From Acanthosoma haemorrhoidale (lineage: Eukaryota > Arthropoda > Insecta > Hemiptera > Acanthosomatidae), in the NCBI GenBank assembly GCA_930367205.1, contig OV884011.1, positions 115,131,866-115,195,865 of the forward strand: DNA of 64,000 nt, given 5' to 3'. Below, one piece after another: positions 23,712-34,639 of the stretch (positions are counted from its first letter, which is position 1; each line of letters opens with the position of its first letter). The position numbers were made by a program, and so were the translations under genes. The notes under the pieces are model-generated. The model was not told where the DNA came from. It saw nothing but the letters and a program-made list of their open reading frames with translations, and did no database searches.

Positions 23712-25058
23712 GTCGGGTCGTCACTAGGGGGTGCCTGATCACCCTAGCCCTGGTGACAAGTGCGGATTGTTCGAGATTATAACCTGGACAACCGTTCCAT
23801 GACGGCGTTACTGTCTGACTCCATTTATGATAGGTATGTGCCCCGACAATGCACTATGTTCAAGAGAAGAGGTACAGAGGTTTCATAAAGAATTAGTCAA
23901 GTTTTCAGAGTTCGAGCGAAAACCAAGCATCATCGAGTAAAGGTCCCGAGAGACTCGCGAGGAGACTGACTAACACGGCCAGGAGCCCTGCCTTAAGTAC
24001 CCTCTCTACTTCCTGCTGGGAGGCTGCAAGGGTCTAATCCGGCGGCGGTTCACACGCACACCTGTGGCGAGGAACGTGCCCAGTGGAGAGGCACGTGACC
24101 GCCGCCTGCTTACCCGACCCGGGGACAAGCCCTGGAGGTAGAGAGGCCCCCAAAAGGGTTGTAGCGTAGCGCTAAATATATGTAAATCACCCTACACTCG
24201 GGTTAGTAATGTATTATAATATAATGTAAATCTTGTAAGCTTCATGGAATAAATCAGGGTCGTGGCACGTGGTAGGAAGCAGGCAGACATACGGGCACCG
24301 ACAGACGGCAATAAACCAAGAGAATTAGCCAATTTACTGCCATATAACCTAGGGCAAGGACACTTACCCCTATTAGAATAGACCTGCAGTCCCTTCTAGG
24401 AGCCATAAAAAACACACCCTTTTATCCCAACGGTCATATAACTAAGAGGCACTGGGCACCTCCATATCGTAAAACATACCCCTGTCAGCAACTGCACCTC
24501 TCACGAGGTAGGGGAGATGGTATAAAAAGGCCAGGAAATAAGGGCTGACCCTACTCTTTCTCTGCTGTCCTATGAGTCGCCACGCTGTCACACAGTCTTG
24601 AGACTACCTGACGCCTCAGCCTACCAGACTGCCGTGCCCCGTTTGAACTCTGAACCGGTATTTATCTTTTATGCTACCTCTGTACCTTTTTTCTTTCGAA
24701 CACAGTGTCTTGTCGGGACACATTCCTATCAATAAATGAAGTCAGATATTAAATGCCGACATGGAACAATGGTCCATGTTATAAACTACATCAATCCGCA
24801 CTTGTCACCAGGGCTAGAGTGATCAGGCACTCCCCTAGTGCCCCCGACAGGGTTGTTAAGTTTATGACTGTTTATGACTGCCAGCTGGTGACCCTTTCTC
24901 GTGTGACTTAGTTGGCTTCCGCCTTTTATTGCTTAACACATTCACAATGATTTATATTTGTATATAATACATTTAGTTCATGTTATTTTACTTTTGCTTA
25001 CAATATATATGCAATATAGTTTAGGGTGATTTATCTTATGTAGTTAGCGGGCACTACA
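23711..25058 (-). mobile_element. solo LTR (outer), interrupted by a second LTR, TSD ACATA
   Basis: In minus orientation this LTR starts TGTAGTGCCCGCTAACTAC (right edge, 25058) and ends GACCCGACA (left edge, 23711). ACATA flanks it on both sides (23706-23710 and 25059-25063). The LTR sequence breaks at 24159 (CAAAAGGGT) and resumes at 24850 (GGGTTGTTAAG); across the break it is collinear with the uninterrupted copy at 60219-60802. Without the insertion it is about 655 bp. TG...CA ends and a 5-bp TSD fit a Ty3-type LTR retrotransposon reduced to a solo LTR by recombination. Confidence 0.9.
24160..24849 (+). mobile_element. solo LTR (inner), nested in an opposite LTR
   Basis: It starts TGTAGCGTAGCGCTAAATAT at 24160 and ends CCCCCGACA at 24849, with GGGT duplicated on each side (24156-24159 and 24850-24853). 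The R-U5 part (CACAGTGTCTTGTCGGGACAC onward) is related to the outer LTR, but the first ~400 bp are different, with a TATA box GGTATAAAAAGGCC near 24515. So it is another subfamily with a replaced U3. It inserted after the outer LTR was already in place. Confidence 0.88.
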
Positions 25059-25450
25059 ACATATATATAATTATATTAGTTATTGTCTCCCGGCTGTAGA
25101 CGATCAAAAAAAAGAATGAATAAGGAGGTTAATGATGCAACGCAATGGTTTGGTTTATAACTGGCTTTATTCTTCTTCTGATCCTCTATACACACATTAC
25201 GGGTTTGTTTACCTTAGGATATGTGGTATTAGGTTTAACTTTGCCGTACCACTAGCCATAACCTCCCCCCTACCAGTTTACGGACATTCCCCGTAAACTC
25301 ATAACATGCGACATCAGTTGTGTATCTATAGAAAAACAAAACAAAAAGCATACTCTTATGCTAATGATGATGATAATGATAAAAATATGAAAAGAAGTCT
25401 TCCAGGTCCATCTAAAATCACAGCACAGACCCGTACATAAAAAAAAACGC
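25059..25450. other. short unassigned gap between LTR and LINE
   Basis: Contains TATATA stretches and a run of A just before the LINE target site. The 60-residue minus frame at 25270-25452 is not credible as a gene. Confidence 0.4.
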
Positions 25451-25461
25451 AATTAAATAAT

Positions 25462-25752
25462 CAATCAATCAATCAAATACTCTTTATTGGGCTATAATTA
25501 CAATCTGCCTTTTATAAGGCAATCGGTAATTGCGATAAACGATCTCATTCATACAATATTTACAGACAGCCCAGAGACCTCCCAAATCCACATGCGAAGA
25601 GAAAGCGGAGTCTTGGGAAGTCCCCCACGCTCCTCCGTCAGCCGCGTCACCGGATACTAGCCAGTGGAGGCTGACCAAGAGCGCGAGAGCCACAGACGCT
25701 CAGGACATGATTGGAGTAACTGGCCATTGCCAGGACCCCCGCTGTCACGCGT
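25462..25752 (-). other. LINE 3' UTR with TTGA tetranucleotide tail
   Basis: The 3' UTR starts after the ORF2 stop at 25753, contains AATAAA close to the end, and finishes in (TTGA)4 rather than poly(A). The truncated copies at 8522 and 54044 lack the TTGA tail and end shortly after AATAAA. Confidence 0.75.
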
Positions 25753-28381
25753 TTATAGCAGGTCACGAGGCCACTGCCGTTTCAGTCTCCGAGGAGGGTT
25801 ATAGGGATTGTAGGGAGTGGCGCAGTGCAATGACTGAGCTACAGGATTAGGGTGGTTGGAAAGGCTACTGTGGAATTTCATAAACTTAGAAGGGATGAGT
25901 TCTAGAATGTAGGGTATATTAAGGTCGTTATGAAGGGTTTTGTTGCTGACATAATAAGGGGCATTTACTGTTGTTCTCAGGACTTTTGATTGAAAGGATT
26001 GGATACGCTTGATGTTCGACTTTTTTGCTGTCCCCCATAGCTCTATTCCGTATGTCCAGATTGGTTTAAGTATAACTTTGTAGATTAGTAGTTTATTTTC
26101 TATTGAGAGATGGGATGTCCTTTGAAGTAGTCTGTACAGTTGTCCAAAGCGCCTGTTTAGTTCTTGTCTTTTTAGTCTCGTATGTGGGTTCCAGGTCAGT
26201 CGTTTGTCGAGATGGAAGCCTAAGTATCGTACTGTCTCGAATAAAGGAAGAGAAATAGAATTAAAATAAACTAGTGGACAAGTCTTGCGACAAAGGGTGA
26301 AGGTAATGTGGGAACATTTTGCTTCATTAACTTTGATCCGCCATTGATTACACCAATACTCGATCTCGTCAAGGTGTTTTTGAAGGTTATGGGATGCTAT
26401 GTCGGGGTCTGAGTGGGATGACAAGACTGCAGTGTCATCTGCAAATGTGGCCAAGAAGGTATTGGGAGTAGAGGGGACATCAGCGGTGTATAGGTTATAG
26501 AGGATGGGGCCCAGGACACTGCCCTGTGGAACTCCTGAATTTATGGGATAGTAGTTAGAGTATTCTAAACCACAGCGGACTTGGAAGAAGCGGTTTGAAA
26601 GGTAGGACTGTAAGACTAGGAAAAGGGTCTGTGGTAAATATCTTTTGAGCTTGTAGAGCAAACCTGCGTGCCAAATTCTGTCAAAAGCTTGAGCTATGTC
26701 AAGAAAGGCAGCTGTGCAATACTGTTTGGTTTCAAGGGCTGAGGAGATGTGATCAACAACGCGAAGGCCTTGTTGAGCAATGGAATGTCGTTGGCGGAAA
26801 CCAAACTGGTGTGTGGGAAAAAGGTTTTTGGATTCAACAATGGGAAGTAGACGTTTTAGTAGGAGTTTCTCAAATATTTTTAAGAGGATAGAGAGTAGGC
26901 TAATTGGACGATAAGATGAGGCGTCATTGGGTGGTTTACCGGGTTTGGCGAATAGGACAATAATGGAATGTTTCCAGAGGAGAGGAAAGTGCGTCGTTCG
27001 GATTATGCAATTATATATGTAGGTTAGGAAGATTATGGCTTTAGGAGGAAGTTGTTTGAGAATTTAAGGAGTAAGGAGATCATATCCAGGGGATTTTTGG
27101 TAAGGTAAGTTTTTCAGAAGGTATTTAACCTCAGAGGGGTTAACGGCTTTTGGTGGAAGAGAGAGAGGAATAGGCGAAGTGAGGAAATCTTCCACAGTTG
27201 TGCTGTGAGTATGGCTTTGATGAGAAAGGTGAGGTGTGAAAGTATGGGTAAGATGCAGAGCAAATTCCTCCGACCTATCCCCATCCGAAGCCGCCCAGGA
27301 CCCATCATCACGATGGAGTGGGTGTGAAACAGGTTGATACTTTAGGATTTTTTTGGTTACATTCCACAAGGAGTTATCCCGGGTGGACAGAGATGAGAGG
27401 TAGGAATTGAAAGAATCGGAACGGAAGGATGCCAATCGCCGCTTTACCAATCGGCAGTACTGATTGTACGTGCGGCGATCAACAGGATGCCGGGATCTTT
27501 GCCACACTGTTCTGGAGCGGCGTTTGGATTGGATTAGATCTTTGAGATGCTGAGGTAAACGATTATGATTGTGGATTTTTGGGTGACGATGCCTCCCAAG
27601 CCGACCTCTGGACCAGAGTAGTGAAATAATGCACTGCATCGTCTAGGTCTTGGGATGTTTTCAAGGACAATTTTAGGTTTACGGACTCTGTAAGAAGCTG
27701 GCGGAAGTGGTCCCAGTTAACTGGGCCCCTAATAAATGAAGGAGGAGGCAGTTTGTGAATTGCCCTAAGACCAATTCCAAAGTGTTCCTAAACTATTGTA
27801 AAAAAAGAAGTCAAGGAGATCAGGATTTCGGTTGGGATCTGATGGCCAATAGGTGGCTGTGTCAGGAGTGATAGTGGAGCAATGTTTCCGTGTGAGTGCA
27901 GACAGCAAAGCACGTCCTAGTGTATTTGTGGATCTTGACCCCCAGTGTTGGTGCTTCGCATAATGTCCCCACCCACAAGGAAACGATGTCCGATGAAGTC
28001 TAGAAAGGAGAAGAATTGGGAGTCGGAAATGGATTTATTGGGAGGGCAGTACGCTGATGCTAGTGTAAGAGGAAAAGTGAAGGTGGTGATTGACACTGCA
28101 GTGGATTGAAGGAAATCATGTGATACCAAAGGAACTATGTGGTGGGATATGGAGTTATGGACAATGACAGCGGTACCTGCATGAGCTGTTCCATCTGGGT
28201 GATCAGTACGATAAGTCTGGTACTGTCGAACGGTAAATGGTCGTTTGCTCGTAAGTCTTGTTTCAGTAATAAGAGCTACGTCGATCTTCTTGTCGTGGAG
28301 TAGTGCTGTCAGTTTGTTAGTGTGGATGCGAACACCATTCGCATTCCAAAGGAGAATGGATAAGGAGTCAGAAGGATCCAC
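25753..28381 (-). pseudogene. LINE ORF2: endonuclease and reverse transcriptase, frameshifted and stopped
   Basis: From the ATG at 28381 the minus strand encodes an apurinic-type endonuclease: LLWNANGVR, ITETRLTS, AGTAVIVHN, SAYCPPNKS and VGGDIM. Just after VGGD a one-base shift near 27965 moves the frame to AKHQHWGSRSTN and DLLDFFF; the expected SDHNP block is not found, so a small deletion follows there. Another shift lies near 27590. From about 27590 to 25753 one frame runs through a linker, a TAA stop at 27064, then the RT: SYRPISLLSILLKIFEKLL, QFGFRQRHS, FLDIAQAFDRIWH, INSGVPQGSVLGPILYNLY, TFADDTAVLS and YLGFHLDKRLTWNPH, followed by ILKPIWTYGIELWG. The YxDD-type catalytic box (FADD) is intact. 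This domain order and the tail motif fit the jockey group. Length is normal for the family; three or more lesions make it a pseudogene. Confidence 0.9.
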
Positions 28382-29670
28382 TTATGGATTTTGTTTAACG
28401 GGGATAAGGTAGGAGACAAGATTTGTAAGAAGGGAAATGAGAGGGGTAATTAGGGTTCTGAATTCTGTAAGGAATGATGTTAATAGGCTAGTGAGATCTG
28501 AAGAGCTTAGAGGTGAAGGGATATGCGAGATGTCTGGTTGAGGATGGGATTGGGTTTGCTGGTTGGTGGGATGAGCGGAATGCTGGGGAAGAGATACTTG
28601 CGGACGAGAAGTGGGCAGTGCCTGTGACTGCTCCCTGTTCCGAACGGCATCAGCAAAAGAGACAGAAGGCCTCAAATTTCTGGCGGGGGCGCTTCTTGGG
28701 CTGCCTGTGGCTGGCTTCTGTTCTTCTGGCCGACGACGTTGCTCGCTCCTGGACTTGAGGATTCTATAGGCCTCACAGCCCTTGTAGTTGGCCGGATGGT
28801 CTTGCTGGCAGAGCACGCATACAGCAGGCGATTTTAGGGGCTTTTTGCACAATTCGCTTTTGAGCTGCCCACTACACTTTACACACCTAGGAGGCAGTAC
28901 GATTTTGTGTGCCCATATGCCTGGCAATTATGGCATTGGACGATGTCTCTTTTGGGGTAAGGTTTTTCGACCTGTATTCTTGTGTAATACAGGGTTGTTA
29001 AGTCATAAATTTTCTCCACGCCAGGTGTCCGCTCGAGATCTACAAAAAATAACGGTAATGCCGTTTTGGTGGATTCGTTTTGTTGTCTGTCCTCACCTAA
29101 AACGTTGGTTATTTGCCGAACTTTGAATCCTAGAGCTGATAGTTCGTCTTCAATTTCATCAGCTGGTGTGGTCGGGTGCAGATTTCTTATCACTACTCGA
29201 AGCGATCGTTCTTGTTTCAACTGATACGTATGGAAGTCTGCATTGGTTTCTTCCAAATACTTAATGATCGCTCGATAAGTATCGGGAGTGTCTGGGGAAA
29301 TTTTTGTATCCCGAGAGCGATTGAGGCACGTATATTTTCCGGTACCTACAACTTTGCTCATTTGTGAGCATAATAGTTTAAAATTGCTAATATTCCTTAC
29401 GAATATAGCAGGCGGCTTGGGCTGTGTTGGTGTTTGAATAACTTCCACGTCGTCAGGTTGGCTATTTCTCAGTAACTCGAAGCTATTCGGTGTGAAGAAT
29501 GGAGATTCTGCTACAGTTTCTTCTTTTGAAGTGCTGGCAAGTGGTGGTAGATCTTCCATAGAGCTGGCGGCAGATGAATTTATAGGGATGATCCTATTTG
29601 AGCGTCTAGGTTTTCGCTTTACAGGCGAGGTTGTCGGAGTTGGGCCTAAGGACCTAGATTTTTTTTTTTA
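28382..29670 (-). pseudogene. LINE ORF1 (gag-like RNA-binding protein), frameshifted
   Basis: The likely frame begins upstream of the ATG at 29559, because sense codons (SPVKRKPRRSNR) continue upstream to about 29670. The middle part has an associated domain seen before zinc knuckles in jockey-type ORF1 proteins (LRVVIRNLHPTTPADEIEDE, then LPLFFVDLER). It leads to a first knuckle CHNCQAYGHTKSYC (C-x2-C-x4-H-x4-C). A one-base loss near 28893 then breaks the frame; the next frame gives PPRCVKCSGQ and CVLCQQDHPANYKGC, two more Cys/His knuckles, and a Pro/Ser/Gln-rich tail ending at a stop directly before the ORF2 ATG. ORF1 binds the element's RNA in the family; here it is broken by at least one frameshift. 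Confidence 0.85.
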
Positions 29671-30079
29671 TTTTGTGATATTAGCTGCTGATAAAATCTC
29701 ATTTTATCATTAGCTAAGATTTTAGTTAGTTAAAAAAAAAAAATAAAATACGTAGTGCCAGTGGGATTCATGGGAGTCACCGGTCTTGGCTCTGAGCCAC
29801 CTTTCAGGTCTGGCTCAGAACGCCTATGTATCGTGAACGACGGCTAATGCCGATCAGTCAAGATGGCCGACTACTCTGTCCGATTTCAGTATTTACACTT
29901 CACACCAATGTAACTAGCGATCTACTCACTTATTGAGGGCTCCCTCGTGGCCAGCTCACTTACGTTGACTGTTGAAACAATTTTAATGATGAAAAAAGGT
30001 CTATAAACAGTAGTTATCGGTATTGATTTGGAGAGCGATAGTTGTACGTGTTGTCTAAAAGTAGCGCATGCGCAGAACT
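29671..30079 (-). promoter_or_regulatory. 5' region of the full-length LINE (probable internal promoter)
   Basis: This lies between the 5' end of the insertion (AGTTCTGCGCATGCGC, minus sense, next to the TSD) and ORF1. Elements of this group use an internal promoter downstream of their own start, so the transcription signals should be here. I see no TATA box; the CpG-containing start GCGCATGCGC stands out. A T/A-rich tract lies near 29660-29750. Confidence 0.55.
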
Positions 30080-30109
30080 AATTAAATAATAAAAACAAAA
30101 AAAAATATA

Positions 30110-30790
30110 GGCCTCTAGGGTCTGGAACGCTGAGGTCGCGTATCTCAAAATGATATCCATCACCTGCGACGCACACCAGAATTATTTGTCGACGACGGGG
30201 ATCCCAGGCTCCACCGCGGGAAACTTGAGTTGTTCTACATGTACCGTCCGCCGTTTGATCGGGTGAGTAATGCTTTCGACTGTGACCACGTTATGTTCAC
30301 GGAAAGCGATCGCTCGGAAAGGACCCTCGTACCGCACTAGTTCCTTACCCCTGTTCGACCCTTTTCTCCGGTACACGAGCGCGCCGAGTTTGAGTTTTCC
30401 CAGGATATCTCGGACTTGGAGGTTGTTATGCGCCGTTTCTTGTCCTCAAGCCTTCCACGAACGGACGCCCACTGTTTCCCTAGCGCTATCCGGTTACTGA
30501 ATACCCGCGGCGGCATCTTCGAAGTCCGAACAGCATCTCGACCGGAGATAAACTGGTGGCAGAATGGATTTAGTGGTTATACGCGATGACTGCCTTTTCC
30601 ATCGCCGCGTTGGGTTCTAACCCCCTCTCTCCATCGTAAATTCGTAGGTGGTCACTGAGCGTGCGGTAAAATGAATCTTCAGACACAGCGTCGGTTGGAT
30701 AACCCAAAGTATATGCCAACGCAGTAAAAAAAAAAACCAATCTTTGAACGTTCAAAAAAAAAAAAAAAATTATTTGGATAAAACACAATT
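30110..30790 (-). pseudogene. Ty3-type integrase C-terminus, broken
   Basis: At 30788-30570 the minus strand encodes FYRTLSDHLRIY, then NAAMEKAVIAYNH and a stop. This is the family region around 'ERFHRTL', after the integrase catalytic core. Shifted frames continue with SATSLSPVEMLFGL near 30545-30515. From 30376 to 30182 a frame gives GKELVRYEGPFRAIAF and RRTVHVEQLKFPAVE, the GPF/Y-type C-terminal module of Ty3 integrases. RT, RNase H and the catalytic D,D35E core are absent. At least two frameshifts and one stop occur. It may be the internal relic of the LTR family scattered in this window, but nothing links them directly. It lies just outside the 5' end of the full-length LINE. Confidence 0.75.
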
Positions 30791-32939
30791 TGAAGGGGAA
30801 ACTAGTCCTAAAATTTTGATGCTCACGATGGACTTTTTGTGGGAAGTAACCACCGGGAATAGTAGCATTTAACCAATTATGACATGGTATTATGTATCAT
30901 GATCGTTATGATTACACTTATCCTCCTGATGTTGACTACAGCTGTTTTTAAGGCTTATATAAAAATTACCGGTAAGAGCATACAATACAACATGTCACAT
31001 GCATAAAACAATTAAAACCCCAATATCATATTCTTCTAATGTCTACTTATTGCTAAGTGATCATTTTAAATTAAATTTGAATTGTACATTTTTTTCTTGT
31101 TTATGAAATGAAATTGGCTTTATATACAATATTAATCAAAGCTAAAAATGATTCCTATCATGCAAAATAAAGAAAGCCTTATTGCAACCTTGAAATTACA
31201 AAAATCGTTTTGTAACTTTTCTTCATGCAAACAAATTTAAAAAAATCTCTTGGGGCTCTTTGGACATCCTAATACTCGTACATAAACACATACAATAAAT
31301 GAAGCGGCCTTCTACTATCTTCTTCAATGAGTATGACATATTCTTCAATAAACGAACTACTTTTAGTGGGTTGAGTTACGGTTGCAGATTATAGATAGTA
31401 TAAAAAAATTGTTTTTCCACAAGGTGCTTTTTGATTAAAAACGAACGATTTTTGACTCTGATGCTCATTCATCTCCAGACTTACATAATAAATTCGATGA
31501 GTATAAACTTTTTTCGGAATTGTATTAGATAGTTGGTAAAATTTCAGCTTTAGGGTGGTTGCTAGACACGGCTGTGCTGTTAACAACAGTATTGCAAAAA
31601 TACTAATCTTATGGTTTTTATATGGCAAATCGTTACACGTTGAAAGCAATCACTGTTGGTTGAAAAATAACAAGGGGTGAGGCCATTGTTTTATTATAAA
31701 ACATACTTGTAATTTGTAATTGTAATCACACGCAGTCAAGATAAAATAAACCTTGTAGAGTTTTTTTCTAATAAATTCAAATCCTCCCATTTCCTATATA
31801 TTTTTATTTGGCCTTTGTTTTGAATAGTGTTTCTGAGATGGTAAAGCACAAAAGGTTTTGTGAAAGGGTATTGAGGAATCAAGTAAGGGTGTGACTGTTA
31901 GTATTTTCTTTTCATCTTAAAGTTCATTATAAATCAGTTGCTGTTGAGTTTACGAATTGAACAGATGTAACGCCGGTAGTATATAGAAAACGTAGGAGGG
32001 GAAATATGACAGGCGGTTCAAATAAAAAAACAAAATCGAAAAAAATACTTTTGCTCAAAAACAGTTTTAAATGAATAAGTACAATAAGGCAATATAACAC
32101 ATTCGTGATGTAACACCATTATGACAAACATAAAATATATTAACACTATAGCATTAATGGAATGGTTACATGAAAACTATATTACAAATAATGAAATCAC
32201 GCGGGAAAAAATTTCTTTTCAATGAAAAATCGTTTATTCTGAGTTAATCTCATATTAGTGAAATAGTTAATCATAACTAGCCGTTAATGTAGATTTAAGT
32301 TGATGTATTTGTTAGCGGCTTAAGTTGATAAAAAAATTATTTTATCATCCTAAGACAATACTCCATCAAGTAATACAGCTCAAAAAAATTTTTTTGGAAT
32401 ATACTTGTGATAGTTGAATGACAACTTGGGCATAGAGCAATGCGACTTCTTTCCCGACTGGCCTTGTGAGAGTGTAACTGGTCACTTCCAGGTGCGAATG
32501 GGCGAGGCTTTACTTTCCAACAGCTGGTCTAAAACTGTATGTTTGTACATAGCGTTCCGACAGTTAGAGTGAACGATCGCTTTCACCTTATACGTAAAGG
32601 TCATGTTACCTATTAAGATTTATTCGTGTAGTTTTGGCCTGATGTAACTGGATATAATTATCGTTTTACCTCATCGGATTTTGTTGTGATACAACCTTAC
32701 TGAATTTTCTCTGCGAACAGCTCTTTAGTACATATAAAGAGTTTTTGTCAGACATCACATTTGTCAAGATATTAAAGTTCAATATTCACATATTTTAAAT
32801 ATTGTAAGTATCTGAATGGATATTTCTTTGATGACTCTTAGACCTTCATGCTACGAGTTTAATATCTTACAAGACTTTGGTAGGTACTGTTTGTACTCTA
32901 TAGTATAAACCGGAGATGATTGGCTACTTACGAAGCCAG
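30791..32939. other. unassigned AT-rich region
   Basis: No gene or element end is recognised in 2.1 kb. The 86-residue minus frame at 31389-31649 has no domain and no splice context that I can defend. Confidence 0.4.
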
Positions 32940-33085
32940 CTGGGTACGGATTTCGCCTACCCTAAGATACCGAGTGTGAATTCGTGGTAATTCCAAGACC
33001 ACACAAACTAGCCATACTACCTACCCTATTCCTCTTCTCCTGAACATAGTAGTACTGTCGAGGCACATACCTATACTATAATATA
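32940..33085 (+). mobile_element. LTR fragment (R-U5 region) of the 23.7-kb LTR family
   Basis: CGCCTACCCTAAGATACCGAG, GTGTGAATTCGTGG, CCTCTTCTCCTGAACATAGT and GAGGCACATACCTAT match the plus-sense LTRs at 34340-34430 and 60640-60690. Both ends are lost. Confidence 0.65.
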
Positions 33086-33097
33086 ATACTATCACTG

Positions 33098-33325
33098 TCA
33101 TTCAAACAATATTTCGCTGAGTAGGATGTATTTATTGGTTGTATTTTACTCCAGATTATTGATATTATAAACAAATATATAAGTATATATATATAAAACA
33201 AATATCCAAGCATATTATTATTAGATGATACAACTTTATATACGAATGACTTTTATTGGTGAAATTTTGTGAAATTCAAAAGCCCATGTTCTTCTTTACT
33301 TCTGACTGAAAATTCCTAAAGTAAG
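33098..33325. repeat. interspersed repeat, copy 1 of 2
   Basis: A direct match to 41108-41336 over about 230 bp at roughly three-quarters identity, from CATTCAAACAATATTT through CTCCAGATT, ATATTATAAACAAATAT to TTCCTAAAGT. No coding frame or termini are recognised. Confidence 0.65.
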
Positions 33326-33532
33326 TACGTACGTGCATAGTTTCCAAAACTTTGAAAAAATTGTTTTGACTCAATAATTATGATTAGCATTGTTTATTTC
33401 GGTTGTTTTGTTTTTTTATTGGTCCAAGGTCTATTACACTGTTAATTCATTTGTTACTATTTTGTAATTTTAATAAATTACACAAATATACAATTCTGTT
33501 CTAATAAATTATTGTTTAATTTTGTAGCAGCG

Positions 33533-34078
33533 GTGCTACATATAAAAAATTATTCAAAATCCCTTAGTTTTCTGAAAACCTTCTGCTGTGGCCACCTCTT
33601 AATTACGAATAATTAGAAGTTCCCCTCTTCTCGGACCAGAAAATATCTATCCTTGTTTCTATAAGTTTTTAATAAAGCTTATGACGTCAGTCAGAGTGGG
33701 GAGAGAAGCTAGTGGGGGAAACAGCCCCACCACGGCTGGCCTGCCTATATAACCCTAGCGTCTTAGGGCAAAAGACAGGCCGACTCAGCCCAGCCCCCTA
33801 CACGGGGCCAAGAGACCAGGCTTGACCTGGGTGACTTCAGACCCAAGGCCTAGTACCCCTAGGCTATCGGTAGACTCTCACTACCTTCCCGAATCCACCC
33901 GCCTTTTTTAGGCCTTCCTCACTCCTCATCCTTCTCATACATCCTTCAATGGGACTCCCCCTAGTTAAAGACACCCTTCATCCCAAATACTTTTCCTTTA
34001 TTATTTTTCCTACCTCCTTTTTATTATTTTTAAAGATAAGGGGGGAAAGACAGAAAAAACCGAACCGGCCCCTAGACC

Positions 34079-34138
<60 letters not shown>

Positions 34139-34560
34139 ATCTATCTATCTCTCTCTGCACTGGCGCTTGCTGCTCTACTCAAAACCATGGTCTTCTCATT
34201 CAACTACCTCTGCATCTCGCTAAAACTAGCATCTCCTTGGGAGAGACCTCTCCCTCGTGGACGACGGTTGGCGTGGCCTTACAACCTTTACCTAGTAGCG
34301 TCTCCCACGGCAATCCAGTCTGCTTCTCTCCGGTTCACTCTCACCTTTGGGATCTGGATGGTTTTCGCCTACCCTTAGACACCGAGTGTGAATTCGTGGT
34401 CTGAACATAGTGCTTTGTCGGGGCACACCTTATAAGATCTTATGGAGTCAGATCAAAGCGAATTAAGCTGCCCGCCGACTAGGCCGCTAGCCGCCATCGT
34501 GAAAGACCACAGGTCCACCCGCCTGATCTTTTTTTAGGCGCTCGCCGGACGACGGCTAGA
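33533..34560 (+). mobile_element. LTR with divergent U3 and a (CT)n tract
   Basis: It starts TGTAGCAGCGGTGCTACAT at 33533, like the other LTRs. A TATA box (GCCTATATAACCC) lies near 33745. The R-U5 part (33900-34430) matches other copies: TCTCCGGTTCACTCTCACC, CGAGTGTGAATTCGTGG and CATAGTGCTTTGTCGGGGCAC. The 3' end is unclear: TGTAGCGACCC at about 34554 could begin another LTR, and GACCCGACA at 34623-34631 could be an LTR end. No TSD is found. The 151-codon frame at 33949-34404 lies across LTR sequence and is not a gene. Confidence 0.65.
34081..34140. repeat. (CT)n microsatellite
   Basis: About 50 bp of CT repeats followed by TATC repeats, inside the LTR. Confidence 0.95.
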
Positions 34561-34639
34561 TTGTAGCGACCCTAACCCGCGGCGGGCGTCTCCTCCTCAC
34601 TTTTAGGATAATCTACAATCTTGACCCGACACCTTGCAA

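Larger units (their letters stand above)
25451..30090 (-). mobile_element. full-length jockey-like LINE with 11-bp TSD
   Basis: AATTAAATAAT occurs at 25451-25461 and 30080-30090, enclosing 4,618 bp (25462-30079). On the minus strand the element has a 5' region (30079 to about 29670), ORF1 with zinc knuckles, ORF2 with endonuclease and RT, and a 3' UTR ending in AATAAAGAGT and four TTGA units directly against the TSD. The complete architecture plus TSD says it is full length. Both ORFs carry lesions, so it is inactive. 3' fragments of the same family lie at 8522-8751, 54044-54861 and 53264-53428. Confidence 0.92.

Noticed and set aside
28513..29713. Several plus-strand frames of 60-112 codons
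   Set aside because: They are antisense to LINE ORF1, whose domains are clear on the minus strand.
33949..34404. 151-codon plus-strand open frame
   Set aside because: It lies across LTR R-U5 sequence and a (CT)n tract that encodes Ser-Leu repeats; the same LTR sequence elsewhere is not open.
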